A DNA stretch of 64,000 nt from Lachnospiraceae bacterium (GCA_003543235.1 DPJA01000039.1:1-64000), one strand, 5' to 3'. Counted from the first letter of the stretch, positions 8,329 to 16,940 are shown. Notes: a model not told the origin generated them from the letters alone. Made by a program: numbers and translations.

Positions 8329-9687
8329 GTGAATGAAAAAAGTAATAAAATTAAATCAAACGGCTATGCCCTAATACCATTTATTGTATTCATCGTACTT
8401 TATTTAGGCGTTGGCATTGTGCTTCAAATGCGTGGCGTAGATATGGCATTCTACCAGTTTCCTGCACCTGTAGCAATTATAGTAGGCATTGTAGTAGCTT
8501 TTGCAATGTTTAAAGGCTCTATAGACGAAAAGTTTACAATGTTTGTATCGGGCTGTGCTGACGAAAACATACTTACAATGTGCTTTATTTATCTTTTTGC
8601 AGGTGCCTTTGCATCTGTAGCCAGCTCCATGGGTGGTGTTGATGCAACTGTTAATCTGGGTCTTTCAGTTATCCCTGCACAGTATATAACAGCTGGAATG
8701 TTTGTAATAGCATCATTCCTTGCTGTGTCAACAGGTTCATCAATGGGCACCATTAGTGCAATAGGACCTATTGCCATTGCAACTGCCGATAAAGCAGGTC
8801 TTAGCCTTTCACTTATGGTTGCTGCTGTAGTTGGCGGTGCAATGTTTGGAGATAACCTTTCAATAATTTCAGATACAACTATTGCAGCCACAAGAACACA
8901 GGGATGTGAAATGCGAGATAAGTTTAAAGTAAACTTCTTTATAGCCCTTCCTGCGGCAATTCTCGCCTTTGTGCTTCTGTTTTTTTTGGGAAAACCCGAA
9001 AGTATAGTAGATACTGGTGCCTTAGAATTTAACTTTATAAAGGTTTTTCCTTACGTTTTTGTACTTGTAATGGCAGTAATTGGGTTTAATGTATTTCTAA
9101 CATTAGGTTCAGGTGTTATTATTGCTGGAATAATAGGTATTGCTTATGGGGACATAACACCCCTTGGTTTTGTACAAAATATTTATAGTGGATTTACAAG
9201 CATGACTGAAATCTTTCTGCTTTCATTGTTCACAGGCGGTCTTGCACATATGGTTACTAAAAACGGTGGTCTTCAATGGGTTCTTGAAAAAATTCAGAAT
9301 CTTATTAAGGGAAAACGCTCGGCAGAACTTGGTATTACAGCTTTAGCCTCTGTAGCAGATATGGCAACAGCAAATAACACCATTGCTATTATTATTACAG
9401 GCCCTATAGCAAAAGGAATTTGCGAAAAATATCATGTTGACCCACGGCGTAGTGCCTCACTTTTGGATATTTGGACGTGTATTTTTCAAGGATTCATTCC
9501 TTATGGTGCACAGGTTCTTCTTGCGTGCAGCCTTACAGGCGGTGCTACAAGTCCATTAAGCCTTTTCCCCTTATTATGGTACCAGCAACTTCTTGCATTA
9601 TTCACAATTATTTCTCTATTTGTTCCTTTTGCTGATAGCGTTATTAAGAAACGCCCTTGGAACTTTAAAGAGTGGAAAGCTGAATAA
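8329..9687 (+). CDS. NhaC-family Na+/H+ antiporter-like carrier, probable 2-hydroxyacid transporter
   Basis: A 452-residue polytopic membrane protein with about 11-12 hydrophobic segments. The NhaC family signature GGAMFGDNLSIISDTTIAATRTQG-like stretch is at about 165-187. It starts at a GTG with AAGGAGG 7 bases upstream. NhaC proteins exchange Na+ and H+, and one member, Bacillus MleN, exchanges malate and protons for lactate and Na+. Since it ends a lactate-oxidation operon, where relatives usually have a LctP-type permease, transport of lactate or another hydroxyacid is a fair guess. A 107-base gap separates it from etfA without a visible terminator. Confidence 0.85.
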   Translation: MNEKSNKIKSNGYALIPFIVFIVLYLGVGIVLQMRGVDMAFYQFPAPVAIIVGIVVAFAMFKGSIDEKFTMFVSGCADENILTMCFIYLFAGAFASVASSMGGVDATVNLGLSVIPAQYITAGMFVIASFLAVSTGSSMGTISAIGPIAIATADKAGLSLSLMVAAVVGGAMFGDNLSIISDTTIAATRTQGCEMRDKFKVNFFIALPAAILAFVLLFFLGKPESIVDTGALEFNFIKVFPYVFVLVMAVIGFNVFLTLGSGVIIAGIIGIAYGDITPLGFVQNIYSGFTSMTEIFLLSLFTGGLAHMVTKNGGLQWVLEKIQNLIKGKRSAELGITALASVADMATANNTIAIIITGPIAKGICEKYHVDPRRSASLLDIWTCIFQGFIPYGAQVLLACSLTGGATSPLSLFPLLWYQQLLALFTIISLFVPFADSVIKKRPWNFKEWKAE

Positions 9688-9750
9688 TCTGGTTTGAAAT
9701 AATAAGGTATATCAACAATATTATCAGTGAAAATTTATTGCAACTTAAAA

Positions 9751-9786
9751 AAGGTACACTCTCTTTAATGTGAGTGTACCTTTTTA
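9751..9786. terminator. Bidirectional intrinsic terminator
   Basis: Eleven-base-pair perfect stem (AAGGTACACTC / GAGTGTACCTT, 9751-9782) with a ten-base loop, T run after it on the plus strand and A run before it. It separates the convergent NhaC-type carrier and HAD phosphatase genes. Confidence 0.88.
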
Positions 9787-9802
9787 TTATACAAAAATAT
9801 AC

Positions 9803-10456
9803 TTAAAGCAGCTCCTGAACCTCTTCAGTGGTATCCACAACAACAAGTGCACCGCACTTAGTAAGCTCTTCTCTGCCACCATAGCCATATGTAACTCCAA
9901 TGGTTTTTATACCTGCACCAAATGCACCTTCTACATCAAAGTATGTGTCACCAACCATAATGGCACTGCTTTTATCCTCAGTGCCTAAAACACTTAAGCA
10001 ATCCTCAATTACAAGGGTTTTGTTTATTATTCCTTTTTCCACGTCCGACCCACCTATGTAGTCAAAATACTTGTCCACATTATGACGCTTAAGTATTTGC
10101 CTTGCATAATAATTTGGTTTATTGGTTGCCAGTGCAAGCTTTTTGCCTTTTGCTTTAAGGCTTTCAAAAAGGCTTACTATACCATTATACAGTGTACATT
10201 CCTTCCAGCCATCCACCTTATAATATTGGTGATAATATTCAATTCCCTTGTTAGCCATTTCCAAATCCAAACCAAAATGCTCTTGCAGTGTATTAACAAT
10301 AGGCGGGCCTATAAAAGGAAGAAGCTCCTGCTGTGTTATGGCACGCATACCCATTTTTACAAAGCTGTAGTTCATTGCATTAAGTATCCCGTCCATAGAA
10401 TCAATAATCGTACCGTCAAGGTCAAATAAAACAACTGAATAATCTAATTTTTTCAT
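9803..10456 (-). CDS. HAD-superfamily phosphatase, phosphoglycolate phosphatase-like
   Basis: A 217-residue HAD hydrolase of the Gph/PpaX type. Motif I is DLDGTIID (nucleophile Asp at about 12), motif II is ATNKP near 110, and motif IV is VGDTYFDVEGA near 168-178. A helical cap domain lies between motifs I and II. AAAGGAG precedes the ATG. Candidate substrates are phosphoglycolate, pyrophosphate or a sugar phosphate; the sequence does not decide. It lies 43 bases downstream of ftsH on the same strand and may be read with it. Confidence 0.85.
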   Translation of the reverse strand: MKKLDYSVVLFDLDGTIIDSMDGILNAMNYSFVKMGMRAITQQELLPFIGPPIVNTLQEHFGLDLEMANKGIEYYHQYYKVDGWKECTLYNGIVSLFESLKAKGKKLALATNKPNYYARQILKRHNVDKYFDYIGGSDVEKGIINKTLVIEDCLSVLGTEDKSSAIMVGDTYFDVEGAFGAGIKTIGVTYGYGGREELTKCGALVVVDTTEEVQELL

Positions 10457-10499
10457 AATTAACTCCTTTCTCTTGTTCTGTTCATGAAACTAAAGTATA

Positions 10500-12353
10500 T
10501 CATTTATTATTAAAAATTTCCATAAATTCTTCACCTGTTATTGTTTCCTTTTCAATAAGGAATAATGCTATACGGTGTAGTGCCTCTTCATTTTCTCTAA
10601 GTAGCACAACCGCTCTTTCGTACGCACCATTTATTATTTTAAGTACCTCTTCGTCCACTGCTGCCGATGTAACCTCAGCACAAGTTGCAACATTTCGCCC
10701 ATCAAGATATTTGTTCTGCACACTTTCAATGCCCATCATGCCAAATCTGCTGCTCATACCATATTGCGTAACCATGCTTCTTGCCAGTGCCGTTGCTCGC
10801 TCTATATCGTTGCTTGCACCTGTAGTTGAAGTGTTAAATATAACCTCCTCTGCGGCACGCCCAGCAACAAGGGTTGTAATTTGATTAAGCAGTTCCTCCT
10901 TACTCAAAAGGAATCGCTCCTCTTCGGGCATCTGCATTGTGTAGCCAAGGGAGCCCATTGTTCGTGGTACAATAGTTATCTTTTGCACAGGCTGAGAATT
11001 TTTTTGCAGAGCTGTCGCAAGGGCATGACCAACCTCGTGGTATGCAACTATTTTTCTCTCTATTTCATTCATAATGCGGTCTTTTTTCTCTTTGCCGGCA
11101 ACAATAACCTCCACCGCCTCCATAAAATCGCTTTGATTAACCATGTCACGTCCTAATCTAACTGCACGCAATGCCGCCTCGTTTACAATGTTTGCAAGGT
11201 CTGCACCTGCACCACCGCTTGTAGCAAGTGCAATGTGGTGCAAGTCAACATCGCAGTCCAAATTAACGTCCTTTATGTGTACTGCCAAAATTTGTTCTCT
11301 TCCTTTAAGGTCTGGCTTGTCAACAATAACTCGCCTGTCAAAACGTCCTGGTCTTAAAAGTGCTTTGTCCAAAACCTCAGGTCTGTTGGTTGCACCCAAA
11401 ATCACAACACCCTTGCTGGCATCAAATCCATCCATCTCGCTTAACAACTGATTAAGGGTCTGTTCACGCTCGTCGTTAGAGCCAACCTGATTGTCACGGC
11501 TTTTGCCTATGGCATCAATTTCATCAATAAACACTATGCAAGGTGCATTTTCCACCGCCTGCTTAAATAAATCTCTAACACGAGATGCACCAACACCTAC
11601 AAACATTTCAACAAAATCCGAACCTGAAAGGGAGTAAAATGGAACCTTTGCCTCTCCCGCAACTGCTTTTGCCAAAAGGGTTTTCCCTGTTCCTGGAGGC
11701 CCCACAAGTAACGCTCCCTTGGGCAGCTTTGCACCCACCTTAATATATTTTTCAGAGTTGTGCAAAAAGTCAACAATTTCCGTAAGACTTTCCTTTGCTT
11801 CCTCCTGACCTGCAACGTCATCAAAAGTTACCCCTGTTTCTTTCTGTGCAAATATCTTTGCATTGTTTTTGCCAAAAGCCATAGGGCCGCCGCCCATTTT
11901 TTTACTGAAAGAACGCATAAATAAACTAAATACACCATAAATAAGCAAAATAGGCAATACCCATGTTGTTATAAACTCAAGAAACGGTGAACTAGTATCC
12001 ACAGGGGTATCATATTCTACGCCCATCTTGTCCAAATTTTCTTTAAGGTTTGGGTCATCTACACGCCCCGTATAGTATCTGTTAGCTGTTTTATATATAT
12101 TAACGTCTGTGTCATTTTCGTCAGCGGCTTCTGTAATCAACAATCTGTCGTCTTCAATTTCAACGTAACCCACCTTGCCCTCCTGAAGCATAGTGGTAAA
12201 CTCACTGTATTTAATCTGTTTTACAGCTCTTGTGCTTGCTGATGCTAAAAATATGTTAAGCCCACTTGTTACCACAAGTGCAATAAGCATAAACCGTATA
12301 AGCATTTTTGTATCATTTTGCTTACCATCTTTTGGTGTTTGTCCTGTTGGCAT
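10500..12353 (-). CDS. ftsH: ATP-dependent zinc metalloprotease FtsH
   Basis: Membrane-anchored AAA+ protease that degrades misfolded membrane proteins and some regulators, and takes part in sporulation in Firmicutes. The 617 residues show two transmembrane segments (about 19-38 and 126-145) around an extracytoplasmic domain, Walker A GPPGTGKT (about 217), Walker B CIVFIDEIDAIG, the second region of homology with RPGRFDR, and the zinc site HEVGHA (about 436-441). GGGGAG lies 8 bases before the ATG. The last residues (EIFNNK) are short compared with the C-terminal tails of many FtsH proteins. Confidence 0.97.
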   Translation of the reverse strand: MPTGQTPKDGKQNDTKMLIRFMLIALVVTSGLNIFLASASTRAVKQIKYSEFTTMLQEGKVGYVEIEDDRLLITEAADENDTDVNIYKTANRYYTGRVDDPNLKENLDKMGVEYDTPVDTSSPFLEFITTWVLPILLIYGVFSLFMRSFSKKMGGGPMAFGKNNAKIFAQKETGVTFDDVAGQEEAKESLTEIVDFLHNSEKYIKVGAKLPKGALLVGPPGTGKTLLAKAVAGEAKVPFYSLSGSDFVEMFVGVGASRVRDLFKQAVENAPCIVFIDEIDAIGKSRDNQVGSNDEREQTLNQLLSEMDGFDASKGVVILGATNRPEVLDKALLRPGRFDRRVIVDKPDLKGREQILAVHIKDVNLDCDVDLHHIALATSGGAGADLANIVNEAALRAVRLGRDMVNQSDFMEAVEVIVAGKEKKDRIMNEIERKIVAYHEVGHALATALQKNSQPVQKITIVPRTMGSLGYTMQMPEEERFLLSKEELLNQITTLVAGRAAEEVIFNTSTTGASNDIERATALARSMVTQYGMSSRFGMMGIESVQNKYLDGRNVATCAEVTSAAVDEEVLKIINGAYERAVVLLRENEEALHRIALFLIEKETITGEEFMEIFNNK

Positions 12354-12411
12354 TAAAATCTCCCCTTTAATTGCAATTATACAAGAATATACGGCATATA
12401 TGCAACAAAGT

Positions 12412-12834
12412 TTATATTATTGTAAAATATATATATTCGTAAAAAATTCCTACCACAAACCAAACAGGTGCATAATCCAGCCGTATAAGCCCATAAATAC
12501 TAAAGTTTCCGTTGCCGTAATCCCAAGGGCATCTCCCTATACTCCTTTCCAAAAGATATCCTGTTGCATACTCAGCACTGAATATAAGCACCATATATAT
12601 CATGCCTCTTAATACAATAGGCAGTCCCTCCAAAAGTATAAACAATGGCTGTAAAAACACAGCCAGACCATATATAAAAAACATCCATATTGAGGTTGTG
12701 CTTTTCATTGTAAGGTCACCATTTATAAAGGAACCCAAACCCGTCCATAAAACTTCCATAATAAAACCAATAAGCCCATAATAAATAAAAGTAATCATGG
12801 GCTTATTATTTGAAACATTTAGTTTTTTATTCAT
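12412..12834 (-). CDS. Small polytopic membrane protein, CmpB-like (putative ABC transporter type IV family)
   Basis: A 140-residue protein with about four hydrophobic segments. The C-terminal pattern CPWDYGNGNFSIYGLI-RLDYAPVWF is typical of the family Pfam calls ABC_trans_CmpB, many of whose members have no known role. It overlaps the end of spoIIP by 8 bases (the ATG lies in the spoIIP stop region), so it is probably translated by coupling and expressed with spoIIP. A sporulation role is possible by this linkage only. Confidence 0.75.
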   Translation of the reverse strand: MNKKLNVSNNKPMITFIYYGLIGFIMEVLWTGLGSFINGDLTMKSTTSIWMFFIYGLAVFLQPLFILLEGLPIVLRGMIYMVLIFSAEYATGYLLERSIGRCPWDYGNGNFSIYGLIRLDYAPVWFVVGIFYEYIYFTII

Positions 12835-13924
12835 TACAAATCACTGCCGCCAACACATCCGCCAATGGTTCCATTGCGTTAAATGCCTCTTCCTTTGTAT
12901 TGGTTTGAGCCCCAACCTCAATTTCTAAGCTTTTAGGCAGCATATTCAGGCTGTAACGATAAGCATTAAGGTATACCCTTCTTGTAAAATTTGGATACAT
13001 TGCGTTTGCCATTAACTGCATATTAAAGCTGAACCCAAGGTTATCTTTAAGATATGTGTTTTGAAGCCCTGGCGTAGGAGTAAGCACTCCATTGTCATAC
13101 ACCTTGCAAAGTCCATTAAAAAACATAATCTGAGCACATTGCTTTCCGCCTTCTTCGGCTACAAGATGCACACTCTCATTAACACCATCACGGTGTATAT
13201 CTATAGCCACCTCTATGGATGGATTATCTTTAAGTATCTTAGTTATTTTAGGCTCCATACGTTCGTAAGAACCCAGTACCGCTCTTCTGCCATTCACCAC
13301 ATCATACTGCCCATCGTCGTGCAGTACCTCAATACCATACTTGTTTTCCAAAATTCCTTTAAGCCGTTCACCAGCACCATATACTCCCTCAGTAATTCCT
13401 TTTGATGTATCACTGTCGGAATACATCTCTTGGGAATGAGTATGAAAAATAAGAATTTTAGGGCCTTCCTGTTCTTTATCTATAGAAAAATCCATGTTTA
13501 AAAATTCTTCTGCATTTACGTCACCATCCTCTAAATCCGTCCTCTTATCCACAGTATAAAAAGTTCTTTTAAGATAGTCTGTATCAGATAATTTCTTCAA
13601 ATCCTCTTTTGATAGATTAATTTTTGTACTTGGTGCATCCACTTTATTTTCCGTTTTAGGCTCAGAAATGCAATCATCGGAATTTACGGTATTAAGAATA
13701 ATCGCCTTATCATCTGTCTGATTACTTGTATTTTCAAACCCAAACACAGCGTGCCCGTCGTCCTCTGCCTCCAAACTTTGGTGGTTCATTTCTCCTAAGA
13801 CAACTTTAGTAATTTTATCCATTCCAATAAAATTAACCAATAAAACAGCTATAACTGCCCATACACATACCGAAGCAAAAAAGTTTATAATAAATCGCTT
13901 GTACTGAAAGTTCCTTCTTCTCAT
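12827..13924 (-). CDS. spoIIP: Stage II sporulation protein P
   Basis: Cell-wall amidase of the DMP complex (SpoIID, M, P), which thins septal peptidoglycan and drives engulfment by the mother cell. The protein is 365 residues from the ATG at 13924, chosen because AAGGAGG lies 9 bases upstream; an earlier in-frame start lacks a ribosome site. It has a basic N-terminus, one membrane segment (about 9-32), a low-complexity linker and a C-terminal amidase domain with the zinc motif HTHSQE near 150 and IDIHRDG near 230. A sigma-E-like promoter lies upstream. The usual neighbour gpr is absent. Confidence 0.93.
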   Translation of the reverse strand: MRRRNFQYKRFIINFFASVCVWAVIAVLLVNFIGMDKITKVVLGEMNHQSLEAEDDGHAVFGFENTSNQTDDKAIILNTVNSDDCISEPKTENKVDAPSTKINLSKEDLKKLSDTDYLKRTFYTVDKRTDLEDGDVNAEEFLNMDFSIDKEQEGPKILIFHTHSQEMYSDSDTSKGITEGVYGAGERLKGILENKYGIEVLHDDGQYDVVNGRRAVLGSYERMEPKITKILKDNPSIEVAIDIHRDGVNESVHLVAEEGGKQCAQIMFFNGLCKVYDNGVLTPTPGLQNTYLKDNLGFSFNMQLMANAMYPNFTRRVYLNAYRYSLNMLPKSLEIEVGAQTNTKEEAFNAMEPLADVLAAVICNE

Positions 13925-13945
13925 GTTCACTTCCTCCTTAAACCT

Positions 13946-13975
13946 ATTATATGAGGTATATCCCTGCAAAAATAC
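13946..13975 (-). promoter_or_regulatory. Sigma-E-like promoter of spoIIP
   Basis: On the minus strand CATATAAT (13946-13953) fits the sigma-E -10 pattern CATANNNT, and GTATTTT (13969-13975) lies 15 bases upstream as a partial -35. spoIIP is in the mother-cell sigma-E regulon of Bacillus, so position and sequence agree. The -10 also contains ATATAAT-like bases that sigma-A could use, so the assignment is not certain. Confidence 0.5.
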
Positions 13976-14003
13976 GGCAAAAATAATTTATAGGAGGTGT
14001 ATC

Positions 14004-15146
14004 ATGAAAAAATTGATTCTTACTTTAGTTATTTTAAGCCTTTGTGGCTGCAATAATTCCCAAGAACTTATGGAAATGGCGGACAGTAATCTTAATGAAC
14101 CATCGTCCTCCACCTGCGATATTTATATAGAAAATACCGTTACAAAACCACCACTTGCAGGTTTTTCTATAACAGACACATCTATCTATAAAACTATAGA
14201 GGATGTTGAAAATAATGTAGCCCACAACTCAATTTATGGCTTTGAAATGACAACTGCCGATGCTTTTCCAATTTCCGATGTTTTGCACTGCTTTATACTA
14301 GGTAAAACACCTCTTATAACTCTATCAACACAAAACGGTTTTTTCCCAACCGATAACAACCTTATAAGTCTTGCCCAAAGCTTTGGTACCCTTAATATAC
14401 CCATTTATTTAAACCTTTTTCCTTTTGGCTCACGCTTGTATGCAAATACCAAATTTTATACAAACCAGTGGAATAATGCTGCAAAAATATTTCGTAAAAA
14501 TGCACCAAATGTAACTCTTATATGGAGTATTTCCTCTGATGATGTGCCATATTCCATGAATTTCTACCCACAGCCTGAATATTTTGACATAATAGGTATA
14601 AACCATTATCAGCAATCAGACGAAACCCTTGATAGCTTTTTTTCTGCACTGGACTATTTATGCTTTTACACCAAAAAAGATGTTTTTGTCACTTCTCTGG
14701 GGCTAAGCCACTATTCCACTGCCAACCATTGCTATACCACGGCTCAAGCCGCCGATAATCTTGTAAACATTTATGCTCGCCTTACCCAAAGCTATCCACA
14801 GATAAAGGCTGTTTTGTACACCGATGTGGATTTCTCTGTAGGAAGTCCATCTTTTGCACAGTGTAACGACTACCGAATTACAACAGAAAATAGCCTTATA
14901 ACTGCTTATAATGAAGCCGTTAAAACCTACACCGCACCACCGCTTCAGTTTGTTAAATCACCATTCACAGGATTTATAGCTAATGGCAAGCCATATGCCA
15001 ATAGAGCTTTATTTATAGAACTCCTTGGAGATATACCCGACATGGCTCCAGCCAACATTTACGATGATAACTATATATCATTAGAAAACCTTACCACGCA
15101 CAACGTGGAAATTAGAGATAACAGTATTTATCTCACAAAAAAATAA
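14004..15146 (+). CDS. Putative lipoprotein, possible glycoside hydrolase (TIM-barrel) fold
   Basis: A 380-residue secreted protein from the ATG at 14004 (TAGGAGG 8 bases upstream; an earlier start overlaps spoIIP and lacks a site). The first 20 residues form a lipoprotein signal ending LCGC with the lipid-bearing Cys at about 16. The mature part has the alternating strand-helix pattern of a beta/alpha barrel (FILGKTPLITLS, IPIYLNL, VTLIWSIS, YFDIIGINHYQ, DVFVTSLGLS), faintly like GH26 or GH5 enzymes. The usual catalytic Glu after the IW strand is not visible (IWSISSDD), so it may bind rather than cleave glycan. It is divergent from spoIIP. I do not recognise a named family. Confidence 0.72.
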   Translation: MKKLILTLVILSLCGCNNSQELMEMADSNLNEPSSSTCDIYIENTVTKPPLAGFSITDTSIYKTIEDVENNVAHNSIYGFEMTTADAFPISDVLHCFILGKTPLITLSTQNGFFPTDNNLISLAQSFGTLNIPIYLNLFPFGSRLYANTKFYTNQWNNAAKIFRKNAPNVTLIWSISSDDVPYSMNFYPQPEYFDIIGINHYQQSDETLDSFFSALDYLCFYTKKDVFVTSLGLSHYSTANHCYTTAQAADNLVNIYARLTQSYPQIKAVLYTDVDFSVGSPSFAQCNDYRITTENSLITAYNEAVKTYTAPPLQFVKSPFTGFIANGKPYANRALFIELLGDIPDMAPANIYDDNYISLENLTTHNVEIRDNSIYLTKK

Positions 15147-15167
15147 AGCATAGCTCTTTGCTATGCT
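15147..15167 (+). terminator. Short hairpin behind the lipoprotein gene
   Basis: AGCATAGC-5-GCTATGCT, a perfect 8-bp stem directly behind the stop codon at 15146. It lacks a T run, so it may protect the 3' end or act together with the stronger hairpin just downstream. Confidence 0.4.
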
Positions 15168-15183
15168 AAACCTTGAAAAAAAT

Positions 15184-15226
15184 AAAACCCACGACCTTGT
15201 TAAAACTTCAAAAGGTCGTGGGTTTT
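15184..15226. terminator. Bidirectional intrinsic terminator
   Basis: Perfect 15-bp stem, AAAACCCACGACCTT pairing with its complement at 15212-15226 across a 13-base loop, with T and A runs at both ends. It ends the lipoprotein gene on the plus strand and purH on the minus strand. Confidence 0.9.
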
Positions 15227-15231
15227 ACTAA

Positions 15232-16788
15232 TTAATGTCTAAAATGACGCATACCAACAAACACCATGGCAATACCATATTTGTCGCAAGCATCAATTGA
15301 AAGTTGATCGTTTATAGAGCCGCCAGGTGTAACAATGGCTGTAATTCCCGCTTTAGCACACTCCTCAACACAGTCAGGGAATGGGAAAAACGCATCACTT
15401 GCTAATGCCGCACCCTTAACAAATTCTGCTCCCAAGTGATTTGTTCCGTGTTCAATAGCCTGCTGACAAGCCCAAATTCTGTTAACCTGTCCAGGGCCAA
15501 TACCTATTGACCTTTTGTCTTTTGCAATGGCAATACCGTTGGATTTAGTGTACTTAACCATTTTAAATGCAAATTTAAGGTCTTCCATTTCTTGTTCTGT
15601 AGGTGCTTTCTTTGTAACTACTTTTAACTCTTCTTCATTGTAAAGTGGTCTATCCACATCTTGAACCAAAATACCGCCCGATACTTTCTTTATGTCAATT
15701 GAACCAACAGGCTGTTTTTCCATAATGTCCTTAAGTTCCATAATTCTAACGTTCTTTTTCTTGGATATTATTTCAAAAGCCTCTTCTGTAAAGGATGGTG
15801 CAACCACTATTTCAACAAATATCTTTGCAATTTCTTCTGCTGTAGCCTTGTCAATTTCCCTGTTTGCAACAATAATGCCGCCAAAAATAGATACTGGGTC
15901 ACTTTCGTATGCTTTAACATAAGCCTCGTGGATAGTGTCGGCACTGGCAACACCACATGGATTTGCGTGTTTACAAGCAACCACTGTAGGCTCGCTGTAT
16001 TCCTTCAAAAGCTCCAACGCACCGTTCATATCGTTAATGTTGTTAAAGGATAATTCCTTGCCATGAAGCTGTTTTGCATTTGTAAGCAATCCCTTTGTGT
16101 TTGCAACCTCTTTGTAGAATGCAGCCTTTTGATGAGGATTTTCGCCGTAACGCATTTCCTGTACCTTTTCGTAGGTAAGTGAAATAGTGTCTGAAAAACC
16201 TGTAATTCCTGCCTCTTTCATCATATAGCTTGCAATAAGGCTGTCATAGTGTGCTGTGTGCATAAATACCTTGGTGCTAAGATAAAACTTAGTTTTAGCA
16301 GTTACTTCGCCGTCAGCTTTAAGCTCGTCCAAAATTTTGTTATAATCCTCTGGGTCAACAACTACAGCCACATCCTGATAATTTTTTGCCGCTGCTCTAA
16401 TCATGGTAGGTCCACCAATATCAATATTTTCAATGGCATCCTCACGTTCAACATTTTCTTTAAGTATTGTCTGCTTAAAAGGATAAAGATTAACTACCAC
16501 CATGTCAATTGTATCAATTTTAAGTTCTGCAAGCTGTTTCATATGCTCCGCATTGCCTCTTATTGCAAGCACACCTGCGTGTATTGCAGGGTGTAAAGTT
16601 TTAACACGTCCGTCAAGGCATTCAGGAAAACCTGTTACGTCAGATATACCCGTAACCTTTAACCCAGCATCTTCCAAAGCCTTATGTGTACCACCTGTAG
16701 AAATAATTTCCCAGCCCATTTCAACAAGTTCCTTTGCAAAATCAATAATGCCTGTTTTGTCTGAAACGCTAAGCAATGCTCTTTTCAT
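15232..16788 (-). CDS. purH: Bifunctional AICAR formyltransferase / IMP cyclohydrolase
   Basis: Catalyses the last two steps of IMP synthesis: formylation of AICAR (ZMP) by 10-formyltetrahydrofolate, then ring closure. At 518 residues it has the normal PurH length. The N-terminal MGS-like cyclohydrolase domain (1 to about 140) begins MKRALLSVSDKTGI and includes STGGTHKAL; the transformylase domain contains the catalytic KHANPCG motif near 270. The start at 16786-16788 has AGGAGG 7 bases upstream; any start further upstream would lie inside the riboswitch. No other pur gene is adjacent. Expression is evidently set by the ZTP riboswitch just upstream, whose ligand is the PurH substrate or its triphosphate. 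Confidence 0.97.
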   Translation of the reverse strand: MKRALLSVSDKTGIIDFAKELVEMGWEIISTGGTHKALEDAGLKVTGISDVTGFPECLDGRVKTLHPAIHAGVLAIRGNAEHMKQLAELKIDTIDMVVVNLYPFKQTILKENVEREDAIENIDIGGPTMIRAAAKNYQDVAVVVDPEDYNKILDELKADGEVTAKTKFYLSTKVFMHTAHYDSLIASYMMKEAGITGFSDTISLTYEKVQEMRYGENPHQKAAFYKEVANTKGLLTNAKQLHGKELSFNNINDMNGALELLKEYSEPTVVACKHANPCGVASADTIHEAYVKAYESDPVSIFGGIIVANREIDKATAEEIAKIFVEIVVAPSFTEEAFEIISKKKNVRIMELKDIMEKQPVGSIDIKKVSGGILVQDVDRPLYNEEELKVVTKKAPTEQEMEDLKFAFKMVKYTKSNGIAIAKDKRSIGIGPGQVNRIWACQQAIEHGTNHLGAEFVKGAALASDAFFPFPDCVEECAKAGITAIVTPGGSINDQLSIDACDKYGIAMVFVGMRHFRH

Positions 16789-16831
16789 TTTAAATCCTCC
16801 TAATATAATTAAATTTTGCACAGTTTCGGTA

Positions 16832-16888
16832 TAAAAATAAGCCTTCCACCTGTGCATGATTAATGTCAAATGCCCAGGCGGTCGGCTT
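16832..16888 (-). terminator. Riboswitch-controlled terminator ahead of purH
   Basis: On the minus strand AAGCCGACCGCCTG (16875-16888) can pair with CAGGTGGAAGGCTT (16839-16852), leaving a two-base mismatch and one G-U, followed by ATTTTTAT. The 5' arm contains the CGCCTGG of the aptamer, so aptamer folding and terminator are mutually exclusive. Confidence 0.82.
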
Positions 16889-16940
16889 AAAAAAACCATA
16901 CTCCCTGTGGTTAAATCCACTTCCGCCAGTTATATGGAAA
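16868..16940 (-). promoter_or_regulatory. ZTP/ZMP riboswitch (pfl motif) of purH
   Basis: The minus strand shows the conserved parts of the pfl RNA in order: ACTGGCGGAAGTGG, a short loop, CCACAGGGAG, a variable linker, then CCGACCGCCTGGGCA. The GTGG/CCAC pair forms the first hairpin, and the distal CGCCTGGGCA is the second conserved element that pairs back in the pseudoknot. This RNA class binds ZMP and ZTP, which build up when 10-formyl-THF is short. Binding should hold CGCCTGG away from the terminator and turn purH on. The class is recognised from consensus, not from a search. Confidence 0.92.

Noticed and set aside
16789..16920. Upstream start for purH giving a longer N-terminus
   Set aside because: The extra residues are read from the riboswitch and have no ribosome site; the MKRALLSVSDKTGI start is the family one.
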